This document shows, one piece after another, positions 33,148 to 43,640 of a stretch of DNA of 64,000 bases. This DNA is from Jacaranda mimosifolia (Eukaryota > Streptophyta > Magnoliopsida > Lamiales > Bignoniaceae). The notes under the pieces are model-generated. The model was not told where the DNA came from, made no database searches, and saw only the letters and a program-made list of their open reading frames with translations. Location: NCBI GenBank assembly GCA_018894105.1, contig CM032121.1, positions 19,192,730 to 19,256,729 on the forward strand, written 5' to 3'. Position numbers and translations under genes: made by a program. Each line of letters opens with the position of its first letter. The first letter of the stretch is position 1.

Positions 33148-35446
33148 TTCAAACAGCAGAATATAATATGAAAATTGATAAACAATATATATTCCTCTAA
33201 AACTCAATATTAATGAAGTAGATTTTTGATGTACTATCAGTTCGGCTTGGGGGGATAGAAATTGCTGGGCTTGTCAAAGTAATTGAATGTCTTCATTTGA
33301 CAACAATGATGGTATTTATAATATTAGTAATTAGATCCATTAGAATTTGGGCTGATTAATGCTATTATACAAATGTGATGGTTCCTTTCTTATGATGCAC
33401 TCTCTGAAATTATATAATTTTATCAATTTGTCCTTTGGTCTATTATTGTCATATCAATTCTCAATTAGGTACTCTTGTTATTAATTTTATGAATTAACGT
33501 AGGATTTTCAAGGTACTTAATGAGGATTTTATGTAATAAAATGGTGAAAACATTTACACATATACTTACTTACGTTAATACTCATTTTCCTGCTGGGCTA
33601 TATGGAATCATATATTATGATCATCACAGAATAAATTTTAAGATCACATATATGTAGACGACAATATATATATATATATATATATATGTATCTAGCGAAT
33701 TAAATAAAGATTTTAGTGACGGATGGTTGATCACATGGATTTTCTTTTCTAATTTGGAAATTATGCGGGCATGCAGAACCGGTGCGTGAACATGATTGCA
33801 CATCTGTTTAACGCGCCACTTGGAGAGGCAGAGGCAGCAGTCGGTGTTGGAACAGTTGGATCATCAGAAGCAATAATGCTTGCTGGTTTGGCATTCAAAC
33901 GGAAATGGCAGAACAAGATGAAAGAGATGGGCAAACCATACGACAAGCCTAATATTGTGACCGGTGCCAATGTTCAAGTTTGTTGGGAGAAATTCGCACG
34001 CTACTTTGAAGTGGAGCTCAAAGAGGTCAAACTGAGGGATGGCTACTATGTAATGGACCCGGAGAAGGCCATCGAAATGGTTGATGAGAACACTATCTGT
34101 GTGGCTGCTATATTGGGTTCCACACTCAACGGGGAATTTGAAGACGTTAAACGCTTGAACGACCTCTTGCTAGAAAAGAACAAGCAAACAGGATGGGACA
34201 CGCCAATTCATGTTGATGCAGCAAGTGGGGGTTTCATCGCACCATTTTTGTACCCAGAACTGGAGTGGGATTTCAGGTTGCCCCTAGTGAAGAGTATCAA
34301 CGTTAGTGGCCACAAGTATGGCCTCGTATATGCTGGCATCGGGTGGGTCATCTGGAGGAGCAAAGTGGACTTGCCTGAAGAACTCATCTTCCACATTAAC
34401 TATCTCGGAGCCGATCAGCCCACTTTCACCCTCAACTTCTCAAAAGGTACCTACGTAATCACTTTTGATCATCTATTTCATTTTATATCTCATCTTTTAT
34501 TTTATTTAACGAATATATGCCTAATGTATTAACTATTTTGCTTATATAAATAATTCATTAAAAATTAGATACACTTATCATATATTTATTAAGTTGAAAT
34601 AGAAAATGTGAAATATAGAATGAAATAAATCAGATACATACCTACCTCTTTACACATAATTAATTAATTTCACTAATTCCAATGTATATTCTGAAATTGT
34701 ACCTTGCAGGTTCCAGTCAAGTAATTGCTCAGTACTATCAACTTATTCGCTTAGGTCATGAGGTAACTAATTCATTACTATATAAGTTTAAGCTACTACA
34801 ATTAATTAATTATGTACATCCAATTGGTATAGTAGCCCTAATTAATGACACTTATATATGTGAATTTTAAAATTTGAGTCCCTTAATAAATTTTAAGTGT
34901 GTGTACGCATGAAAATAAAGAAATTAAAATACATATCTAGCTAGGACTAATTAATTCCATGCATGCATGTAGGGATATCGCAACATCATGGAGAACTGCC
35001 AAGAAAATGCAATGGTACTAAAGGAAGGCTTGGAACGAACTGGGCGCTTCAACATCATATCCAAAGACAATGGGGTACCACTGGTGGCCTTCAGCCTCAA
35101 GGACAATAGCCGCCATAACGAGTTTGAAGTGTCGGACATGCTCCGCCGCTTTGGGTGGATCGTCCCAGCCTACACGATGCCCCCCGACGCAAAGCATGTA
35201 ACCGTTTTGCGCGTTGTTATCAGAGAGGACTTTTCAAGGACCCTTGCTGAGAGGCTTGTCATTGACATTCAAAAGGTTCTTCACGAGCTCGACTCGCTTC
35301 CTTCTAAGGTTACCGAGAAGCTTACAACCACCGAAGAGCACCACCCTGCTGTCATCAAGAAGGCCGCTGTTGAGGTCCAGAGGGAGATTACCGCTGCTTG
35401 GAGGAAGCTCGTTGCTGACAAGAAGAAGACCAATGGCGTCTGCTGA
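28451..35446 (+). CDS. GAD: Glutamate decarboxylase, PLP-dependent, calmodulin-binding
   Basis: Converts L-glutamate to GABA and CO2 in the cytosol, using pyridoxal phosphate. Five exons: 28451-28536, 28747-28951, 33777-34446, 34710-34762 and 34973-35446. The phases join cleanly (86+205+670+53+474 nt) to give 495 residues, close to the ~500 usual for plant GADs. The start is ATG in a GCCACCATGG context. The N-terminal [10 protein letters not shown] and [10 protein letters not shown] blocks, the HVDAASGG block with Asp244, and the PLP-binding lysine in SGHKYG (Lys277) are all intact. The C-terminus has a tryptophan (481) followed by a lysine cluster and ends GVC, the calmodulin-binding autoinhibitory tail of plant GADs, so activity is expected to respond to Ca2+. 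The donor of intron 2 is GC rather than GT. No frame damage was found, so the gene looks functional. Confidence 0.95.
28537..28746 (+). other. GAD intron 1
   Basis: A 210-bp GT-AG intron (AG|GTAATC to ATATAG|G) that splits an arginine codon in phase 2. Its interior is T/A-rich with a (TTTA)n run near 28677-28695. Confidence 0.9.
29569..30058. mobile_element. Possible TIR element in GAD intron 2
   Basis: The left side reads agggatggctatgggatagg and the reverse complement of the right side reads aggaatgacaatttatatcc. This is a weak terminal similarity of the kind seen in decayed plant elements with AGGGRTGGCAA ends. The segment also has GC-richer right-hand sequence (cccgccccaatcgc) unlike the rest of the intron. 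No target duplication was identified. Confidence 0.35.
30460..30794. mobile_element. MITE with GGCCTGTTTGGTTT ends in GAD intron 2
   Basis: Left end GGCCTGTTTGGTTT and right end AAACCAAACAGGGCCC form a 14-bp inverted repeat with one inserted G. The interior is a 300-bp AT-rich non-coding stretch with internal complementarity (ttttcatttt... against aaaatgaaaa). The size and ends fit a hAT-like or similar MITE. No clear target duplication was seen. Confidence 0.75.
31164..31893. mobile_element. Non-autonomous TIR element, family B copy 2
   Basis: The left end reads taatgtttttaaaattggat and the reverse complement of the right end reads agtgttttgaaaatcagacc. Near the left end 'gatttgatcggttcgacta' precedes ataacgtcataataattata (31260-31279), which is shared with the 24.3-kb element on the opposite strand. 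It lies inside GAD intron 2 in sense-neutral, non-coding form. Confidence 0.6.
31894..33776. other. Rest of GAD intron 2, no gene
   Basis: AT-rich. A CACACA/TATATA compound microsatellite lies at about 33061-33100, followed by further AT runs. The last ~50 bp before 33777 are T-rich (tttcttttctaatttgg), a plausible polypyrimidine-like tract for the acceptor. Confidence 0.5.
34447..34709 (+). other. GAD intron 3
   Basis: A 263-bp intron with GT donor (AAAG|GTACCT) and AG acceptor (CCTTGCAG|GT), phase 1. It rejoins the [15 protein letters not shown] segment conserved in plant GADs. Confidence 0.9.
34763..34972 (+). other. GAD intron 4
   Basis: A 210-bp GT-AG intron (CATGAG|GTAACT to CATGTAG|GGATAT), phase 0, following the very short 53-bp exon 4. 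Confidence 0.9.
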
Positions 35447-35614
35447 TCACATATTTAAACATTAATTAAATAAATATGCAGCTCGTGTTTAATTTTTTTC
35501 TCAAATTGGCTACTTATATAGGGTATGGTTTGAGCATGACAGAGTTGGAATTTTCTACTGTTCCAATTCTTTAGATTTCCATAATATTATGCCTTTGTAT
35601 TGCGACAAATGATG
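35447..35614 (+). terminator. GAD 3' UTR with polyadenylation-like signal
   Basis: An AATAAA hexamer lies at 35469-35474, only 23 bp past the stop, so it may be too close to be the main signal. T-rich stretches follow (35490-35500, 35560-35580). The MULE begins less than 180 bp after the stop codon, so the natural 3' end region may be partly displaced. Confidence 0.45.
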
Positions 35615-35623
35615 TTTATTGTG
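35615..35623 (+). repeat. Left copy of the 9-bp target site duplication
   Basis: TTTATTGTG, identical to 37324-37332; it marks the insertion site of the MULE behind GAD. Confidence 0.8.
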
Positions 35624-35715
35624 GGGGGGGGGGGGGGGGGGGGGGGAATGCAAATTTAGCCTGCATCTTGGGCCGGGGGGGGGGGGGGGGAATGCAAATT
35701 TAGCCCTGCATCTTG
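35623..35715. repeat. Poly-G runs and duplicated MULE terminus
   Basis: Two G runs (about 24 G at 35623-35646 and about 16 G at 35675-35690) are each followed by gaatgcaaatttagcc and tgcatcttg. The terminal ~40 bp of the left inverted repeat is therefore present twice, probably by slippage at the G run. Homopolymer length in the assembly may be unreliable. Confidence 0.8.
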
Positions 35716-37323
35716 ACCCTACTGGCAAAAAAGAATTTTACCTTTTCGAGCTATAAAATTAGTACACCACATTTAAAAATTTAATAATTTAAGGACAAAT
35801 TGAACCTGAATTATAACTGTGAGCGGCCCGTGTCTACATGGTGTGCCGCCACGTCAGTCCAAACATTTTCCTCTTTCCTTCATGACGTATGACGTGGCAA
35901 TTAAACCTACCACATCAATACATTTATTACACTTGGACAAAAAAGAAAAAGAAATTGCACAAAAAACCAAAAAACAAATAAAAAAAAAGCAAAAAAATAA
36001 AAAAATACATAAATCTTGAAAAATAATTTATACACTTATATGTATATATACATATGTACATACATACACACATATATTTCACATGCCAAATCATCAAATT
36101 AATTGCAATTGAATTTTAAAAAATTTAAAACTTACACACCAAAATTTAAAATATCCAATATCCTCCAAATTTATAAGATTTTATTTGATACGAATTTATC
36201 ATTTAAAATTTTAAAAAATATAATTTATCACTTTAAGCCATATAATTTTAATAATTATTAGTTACATATTTAATAATATTAAAATAATAAATATATCTAA
36301 AAGATAATTAAATTTTGTTAAATTTATTTATTAAATTAAAAATAAAATATAAATTAAACTGTAAAAATTCTATCCTCTTAACTATATAATTCAAAATTAC
36401 ATAGTAATATTAAAATCATAAATATATCTAAAATAGTTCAATTTAATATAAATATATTTTATTTATTAACTCAAATATAATAAAATAAAAATTAAATGAT
36501 AAAAATTTAAATTTATCCTCTTTATTATATAATTACAAATTATATAATAATATTAAAAACATAAATATTGTAAAATAATTCAATTAAATATAAATAAATG
36601 AATTCCAATACAATAATAATAATAATTTAAAAAATTTAAAAAAAAAAGAAAAAGAAAAAAAATCCCCAATTCCCATCCCTCCAGCCCTCATCCCCATCCC
36701 CCCCCCCCCTATACCCCTGCCGCTGGGCTTGCAGCATCTGCCTGTCGCCTGGGCCAAGTGGCTGCCTGGACCAGCAGTCGCCTTCGCCTGACCACCGGCG
36801 CATGTGTGGGCACCTCCGCCTGGCTTGGCGGCCACCTACACCGGGCAAATCTAGACAAGCCAGATCTGCCGACCAGTCGCTTGGCCATGGCTGTCATAGC
36901 CATGGCCATTGCGAGGGATGGGGTGGGGGTTTTATATATATTATATATATTTATGTATTTAGAATTTATATGTATATGTGTTTGTATGTATGTATTTTTA
37001 TTATTTTTATTTTTTTTGCTTTTTTTTTTTAATATATAAACTTATTTTTTTGCTTGTTTTATATTTTTTATTTACGTGTTTTTGCTGATATGGCATGTTT
37101 AATTGCCACATCATATGCCATGCAAGAGAGAAGAGAATGTCTGGACTAACGTGGCGTCAAGTCAGCTGCCACGTAGACATGGGTAGCTCACAATTACAAT
37201 TCGTTACAATTTGTCCTTAAATTGCCAAATTTTTAAAGGTGGTGTACAAATTTTGCAGCGTGAAAGTTAAAGTCCTACATTGCCAATGAGGTCAAGTTAC
37301 AAGACCAATTTTGCATTTTTCCC
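35624..37323. mobile_element. Non-autonomous MULE with 9-bp target duplication
   Basis: A 1.7-kb element flanked by a perfect 9-bp repeat TTTATTGTG (35615-35623 and 37324-37332), the length typical of Mutator-like insertions. The termini are long inverted repeats: left from about 35643 'ggggaatgcaaattta' and right (reverse complement) 'gggaaaaatgcaaaattgg'. Shared blocks are 'gtacaccac-tttaaaaattt', 'aatttaaggacaaattg', 'tgtgagc', 'catgtctacgtgg' (g/a variant), 'cacgt-agtcca-acatt' and 'gatgtggcaattaaac'. The similarity continues about 350-400 bp inward. The left terminus is duplicated around two poly-G runs. There is no transposase frame; a GC-rich core lies at 36660-36925. Confidence 0.85.
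36660..36925. repeat. GC-rich core of the 35.6-37.3 kb MULE
   Basis: Abrupt GC-rich island between AT-rich arms, starting with a C run at about 36699-36708 and containing GGCCATGGCTGTCATAGCC and CCATGGCC palindromes (36890-36907). Overlapping open frames of 66-93 codons on both strands follow from composition. A captured host-gene fragment is possible, as in Pack-MULEs, but I recognise no protein. Confidence 0.55.
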
Positions 37324-37332
37324 TTTATTGTG
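37324..37332 (+). repeat. Right copy of the 9-bp target site duplication
   Basis: TTTATTGTG, directly after the right terminal inverted repeat. The following 'acaaac' also resembles the 'gacaaatga' just left of the first copy, a coincidental or pre-existing local repeat. Confidence 0.8.
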
Positions 37333-37771
37333 ACAAACAATTAAAGAGATTTATTTTTAAGTTAAATACATTCTTTTAGTTTACTTAATGCTTTTATATA
37401 ACATTTAATTTTATATATTATGTTTACCTCTCTTCATATTTTATACCAATCTAATAAATATAAAGTAAAATGATGTTTAAGGCTATTTTAAGTATGTTTC
37501 TTATGTAGCAATGATGTGTATAAGTTATTTTTATCCTTTTTGCTATTTCCACACATTTCATATATAATTTGCTATCAAGATGTGTTATTTTGTTATCAAT
37601 GCAAAGATACTATATTAATTAATTTTTTTGTAACTCCACATTCAATGTCGGTAAATACTCAATATATATACATATAAATATGTGTGCTTTTTTTTTTATA
37701 TAATTTTGTATCTCCCTCTCTCTCTCTCCCCCTCTCTACACACACACACACACATATATATTGAAAATATT
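37333..37771. other. Unassigned AT-rich stretch with microsatellites
   Basis: No gene. (CT)n and (CA)n runs lie at about 37713-37754. A stretch near 37610-37665 resembles the Helitron-like segment at 52.05-52.14 kb (ctatattaat...gtaaatactcaatat). Confidence 0.4.
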
Positions 37772-39852
37772 TGTCACACCCCAAAATCGAACCATATAGT
37801 CTAGTCTGGAGGCGTGAAACTCAATTCCTAATAAATGATACTAACAATCCAAAATCATAAAGTTAAACAAGGACTCAAACCAATCCAAGGGAGACTCACA
37901 ACACATAACTCAAAGTATCAAAATCTTTCCGAAACTAAAACAAATTAAAATCCATAATAAATAAAATAGAACTAATAAACTTAGGAGAAACATACTAGTC
38001 TACTGCAAAATCCAAAACTAAGTCTTCAATCTTGATTCCTATCATATGCAAGATCCACCTCATCACTGGGGCTAGGATCTAGGTCTGCTAGAAGGAAGTT
38101 AAAGAAGGAAACGAGTGTGAGTAAAAGAATCAGTGAGTGCCAAGTATGTGCATTGTGAGTTCCGAAATTAAAATTATTTGTATAGTGAAAATGTTCAAGA
38201 ATTCGTACAGCAAAAATATTTGAGAAAACATAAGTGGAATTCATAAAATAGTTTAGCAGTAACAGTCAAGAAGTTTATAAATAGTTAAGAGTTTTATAAA
38301 CAGTCAAGAGTTTAATAAATCGTTTCTCTAGACTAACAACTTAAATGCGATGATCAGACAGTGTTTGATGTAGCCAGTCAACCTTATGACTCCCACCGTA
38401 ACAGTCCCTTATCGCTTCGGGCAAGGTACGACCTTACCAAAATAGTGCCCGAGCGTCCCTGAGAATTCCTACGACCCACTTTAGCCACAAACGACTTCTG
38501 TTGTGCACTGGGGGCATTAGGTCATGGGGGCTTGGGGTTCAACCGGCAAGCCCGCTGTTGTGCGGTGAAGTCCCTTGCATACCCAGACCAAGTTGGATCT
38601 AACTAACAGTAACAATAACAGTAATCGACTAATCATCGAATTTAATTACTAGTCTAGAAGTATTAAAATCATAAAATACATGTTTTCTTGTACGTGAAAC
38701 AAAATAAAGTAGTTTTTGTGTGCAATGGAATACATATATAGTGCAGTGTAACTTAAAACAAGTTGCAATCAAATTACTATAGCATATATCCTTATAGATT
38801 TTGAAATAATATGTATACATATATATAGGTTTAGGCATTCACAGAACTTATCGATTGAACCAAGAGTCGACCCATGTCGTGTCAAGTCCTTGATCACCTG
38901 CTGGAATAAGTAAAATACATAACTTAATTAATATCTAATACGGAACCCCAATTGTACCTATAACTTATATCGCTCACGACATCATGCCTTCAATGGGTCT
39001 ATGAAAAATAAATTTCCCCCTTTTTCTTTCCTTATTTTTGCTAACAATTACTGGTCCAAAATAATTAATTCCAAATTCCTCAATACACAAAACTTAACCT
39101 TGAACATAATTAGTTGGGTTTGTTCTATTCTATTTACATCCTAGAGTAATATCTTGAGGAAATCAATTGTAAATTCAATTATTGGTTCCAGTAAATGGTT
39201 TTACTCTTAGCTTACATTTCATTTTGATAAAACCACTAACAATTATATATAGGATGTGAATGCTGTACATCATGGTACAACTAATCAATAACAATCGAAG
39301 TCAAATTCTTCTTTCCAATTTACAATGACAAGGTCATTACATTTGGGTCGAGGAAAGCTACACAGGCTACCATTTGAAATCATTGAGACAATTCCAAAAA
39401 AATTCCTAAAAGGAATCCCATTTTCTTTTACTAAACTTGAGCTTTAATAATTCCATTGACCATACAACAAAAATAGATTGAATTTATCTCTGAAGAAATG
39501 TTAATTTAGTAGGAACATATGATAATTAATGAACAAATATAACCTCCCACATTCTAGACAAACTAAAAATTCCTCCAAGAATTATCTCCCAAAACAATCT
39601 TACCGATCTAAAAATCAGTGACCGGAAAATGTTTATAAATAATTAAAAGGAAAAAAAAGAAGAAAAATAAAACGCAAGAAGTTAAATCTAAGTTTGCCAA
39701 AAGGTACAGCTTTGTTATTATGGCAACACGCCACATAGGGACAACCAAGCGATTTGAAGAATTTTCCTACTATAGTCATGAAGTAATCTTGCTTTTATAT
39801 GACGTCGGACCGCAAAGTGTATCAAAATATCTTTAAAATATAAGGTTAAACA
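37772..39852 (-). mobile_element. Candidate solo LTR of a gypsy (chromovirus-like) element
   Basis: On the minus strand the block would start TGTTTAACC and end GGGGTGTGACA, an ending typical of chromovirus-type gypsy LTRs. ATATT flanks both sides (37767-37771 and 39853-39857), which could be the 5-bp target duplication, but a 5-bp AT-rich match can arise by chance. A GC-richer block at 38340-38600 (promoter-like LTR composition) supports an LTR. No gag or pol is attached. The left end is better supported than the right end. Confidence 0.4.
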
Positions 39853-39857
39853 ATATT

Positions 39858-40038
39858 CAAATGTTCCTTACCCAAAATTGTGTCTACTTTCCCATCTCCC
39901 TTTCTTTTCTTTCCTTGCCAGCACAACCGTTGTTCTCCATTTTCTTCCCCCTATCATCTTTCATCTCCTTTCGTCTTATTTTTTATTTTTTATTTTTTAT
40001 TTTTTTTCTAATGATGTAGCTAGGGTTTTGATCATAAG

Positions 40039-40105
<67 letters not shown>

Positions 40106-41183
40106 CTCTTATAGTTTTCCTTCTAGGACTAGGATAGGCCTACTATAATTATAGTGTCTAACTTATTGAATCCTAAAGTCTCAATGATTAAATTTCTTGT
40201 ATTAATATAACATTAATTCAAATAAAATTACAACTTACGCTTACCAAAACTTGGAATATATATATATATATATATATAAATAATAGTTATCACTATTTGA
40301 TCATGAGATAATTCAATGATATATATATATTTATGAAATGATACTTCATGCTTTACCAAAACTTTAATTGAAATAAAAATAAAATAAAATAAAATAAGGT
40401 GAGGTAATTAATTAAATATGAAATAAAATTCTCAGGTATTACAGTATTACAGCAAAATTAGTTAAAATCATAAGGCGGCATTTGGTTGGAAAATATTACC
40501 TTAATTTGATACTCCCTAAATTATGTTATATTCCATATTTTAATATTTTAATTAAGTTAAATTCCTTAATCTAAGCTCAAAAATTCCTATAAGTAATTTA
40601 TTCTAAAGTTAACTGAAACATACAGTTCATTAATACTTAACATTACCAAAATATTTGTCTTACTTTTTTCTTCACCTCTGTAGGATTATTTACTTGGTGA
40701 TTTCAATTTGAATATATATGTGTCTTATATTTTTCATATGATTTTCCATATTAATAAACTTTTATGTCAATGAACCAGGTTAATTTACAAAAGAAATTTG
40801 AAGTCTGAATTTTGTGGTAAGTTGAAATTTTTTTCTCCTACTACCTATATTTATTTTTTACTTTTGGTCATTTTTTCACCATTTTTTTTTTTGGGTATTA
40901 TGGTTTCGTTTAACCCATGATTTGTTTGTTTGTATCATTTTGTTGGTATGATATTTTGGTGGCTTAGAGTTTTTTAATTTTTATTTTTATTTTCTTCCCA
41001 TTTGATATCATTTTTAAATCCATGTTAGAAAATAAAATAAAATGATAAAAGATCAATTTCAACTTTGATAATTTTATGTAGTAGGAAACTGAAAATGTTT
41101 CTGGATTATGTTTGAGTCGATGAATTTGAAAATAAGAATTTTAAATTCAGATTAATTTTCTAATTACGTCAAAGCCCCTAGCA
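39858..41183. other. Unassigned AT-rich stretch with microsatellites
   Basis: No gene. A compound (AT)n(AG)n microsatellite lies at 40039-40102 and an (AT)n run at 40256-40277. The 78-codon frame at 39878-40114 ends in this microsatellite as an Arg-Glu repeat and is not a gene. Confidence 0.5.
40039..40102. repeat. Compound (AT)n(AG)n microsatellite
   Basis: About 11 AT units (40039-40060) followed by 21 AG units (40061-40102), uninterrupted. Likely to be length-polymorphic. Confidence 0.95.
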
Positions 41184-43414
41184 TGTTGAAAGCAAGAGTA
41201 GCGTTAGGATCCATAAATCAAAACTTCAAAAGCTTGAAAAATAACTAAGCTACTCAAGCAACCAATGATCTAGACATGCTATAGATTTGGATTAGGAAGA
41301 AGAATTACCTCTGGTAGCTCAAAACAAGGAGAAAATTAAGTATCTTTCTCGAATCTAGAAACCATCTGGAATCGGCACAACGGAAATGCGGCAACCGTTG
41401 CCCCAATTAAACTACTCCAAAAATCACCAAATTAAATCTAGAACACCTCCACACACTGAGGAAGCTATTGTGAAAACATTGGAGCAAAAAGTCTTCCGAA
41501 TTACTCCAGAAAAATTCGCCAATCCAGTGCTATTGCAGGTGGATCTTCAAGATATAGCAAGTCAAATGCTTTGCCTCTATTGATACGATCCACACCCCAC
41601 TAAATCTTCTAATTTCCCCTCACTAGAAGCTAGAGTTGGAGAGGAGAAAATGAGGTAGAGGAGGCCAATTTTCAAGTTGGGAAGAACAAGGAATGCAAAG
41701 CTCAACACATGATGCAATGCATGGAGAGAGAGGGAGTTTTGGAGGGAATGCAAAGAATCTAATCTTCACACTTTCAACAGTGTGTATTCGAATTTGCTCA
41801 CCCTCTATATCTATATATAGAGGGTGGAAGGTGTGATGCTAGTTAGCATCACACCTTCCTCAAGGTGACCGCCCATATGGCATGTCAAGTTGGCAAATTT
41901 AAATTCAAGTCCTATTTGAATTTCATGTGAATTTCAATTACATTTGAAATCTAACTCCAAATTAATTAAGATGCTAATTTAAATGAATACTTCATTTAAA
42001 TTTTTCCTCCAAAAAGTATTCTTCCCATTAATTAAATTAGACACTTTAATTTAATTAATTAACCTTTGATTTCACTCTTAAATCAAACAAGCTTAACTCT
42101 TAAGCTCAAACTAGTCAACTCAACTCTTTGAGTCAACTTGACCAATTGATGGTCAATATGGCACCAAATAATTAACTTCTTAATTATTGGTATAATTTAA
42201 CTCTTTAAATTAGTTGATTAATTTAATACTTAAATTAATCAAACCAAAATTGACCGTTAAATTGAATCTTTGAAAATCAGTCACCAAAGGGTGAGTTTTT
42301 CTAACATTTAGAAAATTGCTTTACCAATTTTGGAAGCTAATTGGTTTTTGTGTGTGACCCAATAGGTTCTACCATTCATTGGACATGGGCTCGCAACTCT
42401 TTGTAACTTTTGAATATCTTATATTCATTTTAGTTTAAAACTCCTTTTAAACTAATCGACTCAATTTAATTAATTTCATTAATCGAAGAGTACCCAATCT
42501 CCATGGTCGATGTCCAACCTCAAGCCATGGAGCCCAACTAATTGGCCAAAATGAATATTCTGGAGAACCATCATAGCTCTACGCGTATTATGGAAATACG
42601 GTCCTTCCATCTCCTATCTCCCGAAAGAGGCCTAAGGTAAGATATTTGTCGGCTCGCTAATATCCTCGATACTATGTCTCTATTCTTAATGCTCGATTTC
42701 CTTGTGTGACCTCATCTTTGGAAAACTACTTTTCCAAATTGTCACACCACCTTGCGCAAGGATTTCTTGGAATTTATCATTATAGAACACATAGGAGATG
42801 CAGTAGCCCTTCACAAAAGCGAGGAGTTAGATTCCATCTTGGATCTCACAAACCTCCATGCCAAGTAGCCCATACTCAACCTCAACCTGAAAGACTTGCT
42901 AAGTGGTCAAGGAAGAGTTAAAGCATAAGGACCGGACATAAGTTTACCATGGATCATCAACTTAAAGGACTAATAATATACACTAGCGTAAGTGGGAGAA
43001 TTAACCACTACCTACTTGCCACTACGACTATCTAGTGAATTCTCCAGTGGGTCTTTAGTGCCTTGTTCTCAAACAAGCACCCATATCTCTAACAGTTGCT
43101 CATGGAACGGAGCAATATCCAACTCTTAGATTTATGCATCGTTAGTGTAAGTTTATTCGAATCTTAGATGTCCTATTTCATAAGATTCTATGACTTAGAA
43201 GATTTAAGATCACAACCGTGTGAGACTTATTCCATAGTCATCGAACCAAGTCCCGCAGTCATAAGTGATTTGGGGGCTTCATCCAAACGCAAGTGAAGTA
43301 ATAAAGAGCATAAGATGAAAATGGCCATATAAAGAATATCATTTATCAAGATTGTTTTAAAAGGAAATAGCTTATACAAGGCCAATCTAATTGGCTTGCC
43401 GGGTACTATTCCAA
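41184..43414 (-). repeat. Copia 3' LTR (2.23 kb)
   Basis: On the minus strand it starts TTGGAATAGTACC and ends GCTTTCAACA. A TATA-like box sits in a palindrome at 41799-41826, which divides it into a ~1.6-kb U3 and ~0.6-kb R-U5. It carries 74 bp (41283-41356) absent from the other LTR. Confidence 0.9.
41799..41826. repeat. Palindrome at the TATA region of the 3' LTR
   Basis: CACCCTCTATAT - CTAT - ATATAGAGGGTG, a perfect 12-bp stem with a 4-base loop. On the minus strand the second half would supply the TATA box of the LTR promoter. Confidence 0.8.
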
Positions 43415-43640
43415 TAATCTCCCACTTGCCCTAAAGGCAATACCCCATGGTCTTAAAACCCATCTTCTCAAGATGTTCATCAAAGACCTTTTGCGTTATG
43501 GGTTTTGTTAGTGGATCTACTATATTCTCTTTCGAGGCAACTCTCTCCACTCAGATGTTACCTCTACCAATGATCTCCCGAATTAAATGATATCGCCTCA
43601 AAATGTGCTTGGATTTCTGATGAGATCTTGGCTCTTTGGC

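Larger units (their letters stand above)
28952..33776 (+). other. GAD intron 2: 4.8-kb GC-AG intron loaded with TE relics
   Basis: The exon ends GAGCTACAG and the intron starts GCAAGT, the exact consensus for a GC donor; the acceptor is GCATGCAG|AACCGG. Splicing here joins ...TTELQ to NRCVN... in phase 0, as in other plant GADs. The intron holds at least three transposon-like segments, listed separately, and AT microsatellites at about 33079-33100, 33133-33149 and 33666-33688. Several short open frames inside it are not genes. Confidence 0.88.

Noticed and set aside
36584..37039. Five overlapping Gly/Ala/Pro- or Arg-rich open frames
   Set aside because: Frames in several registers are open together over a GC-rich MULE core, which is a composition effect. 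I cannot exclude a captured gene piece but see no protein match.
39878..40114. 78-codon frame ending in an Arg-Glu repeat
   Set aside because: The tail is the translation of an (AG)n microsatellite and the head is pyrimidine-rich low complexity.
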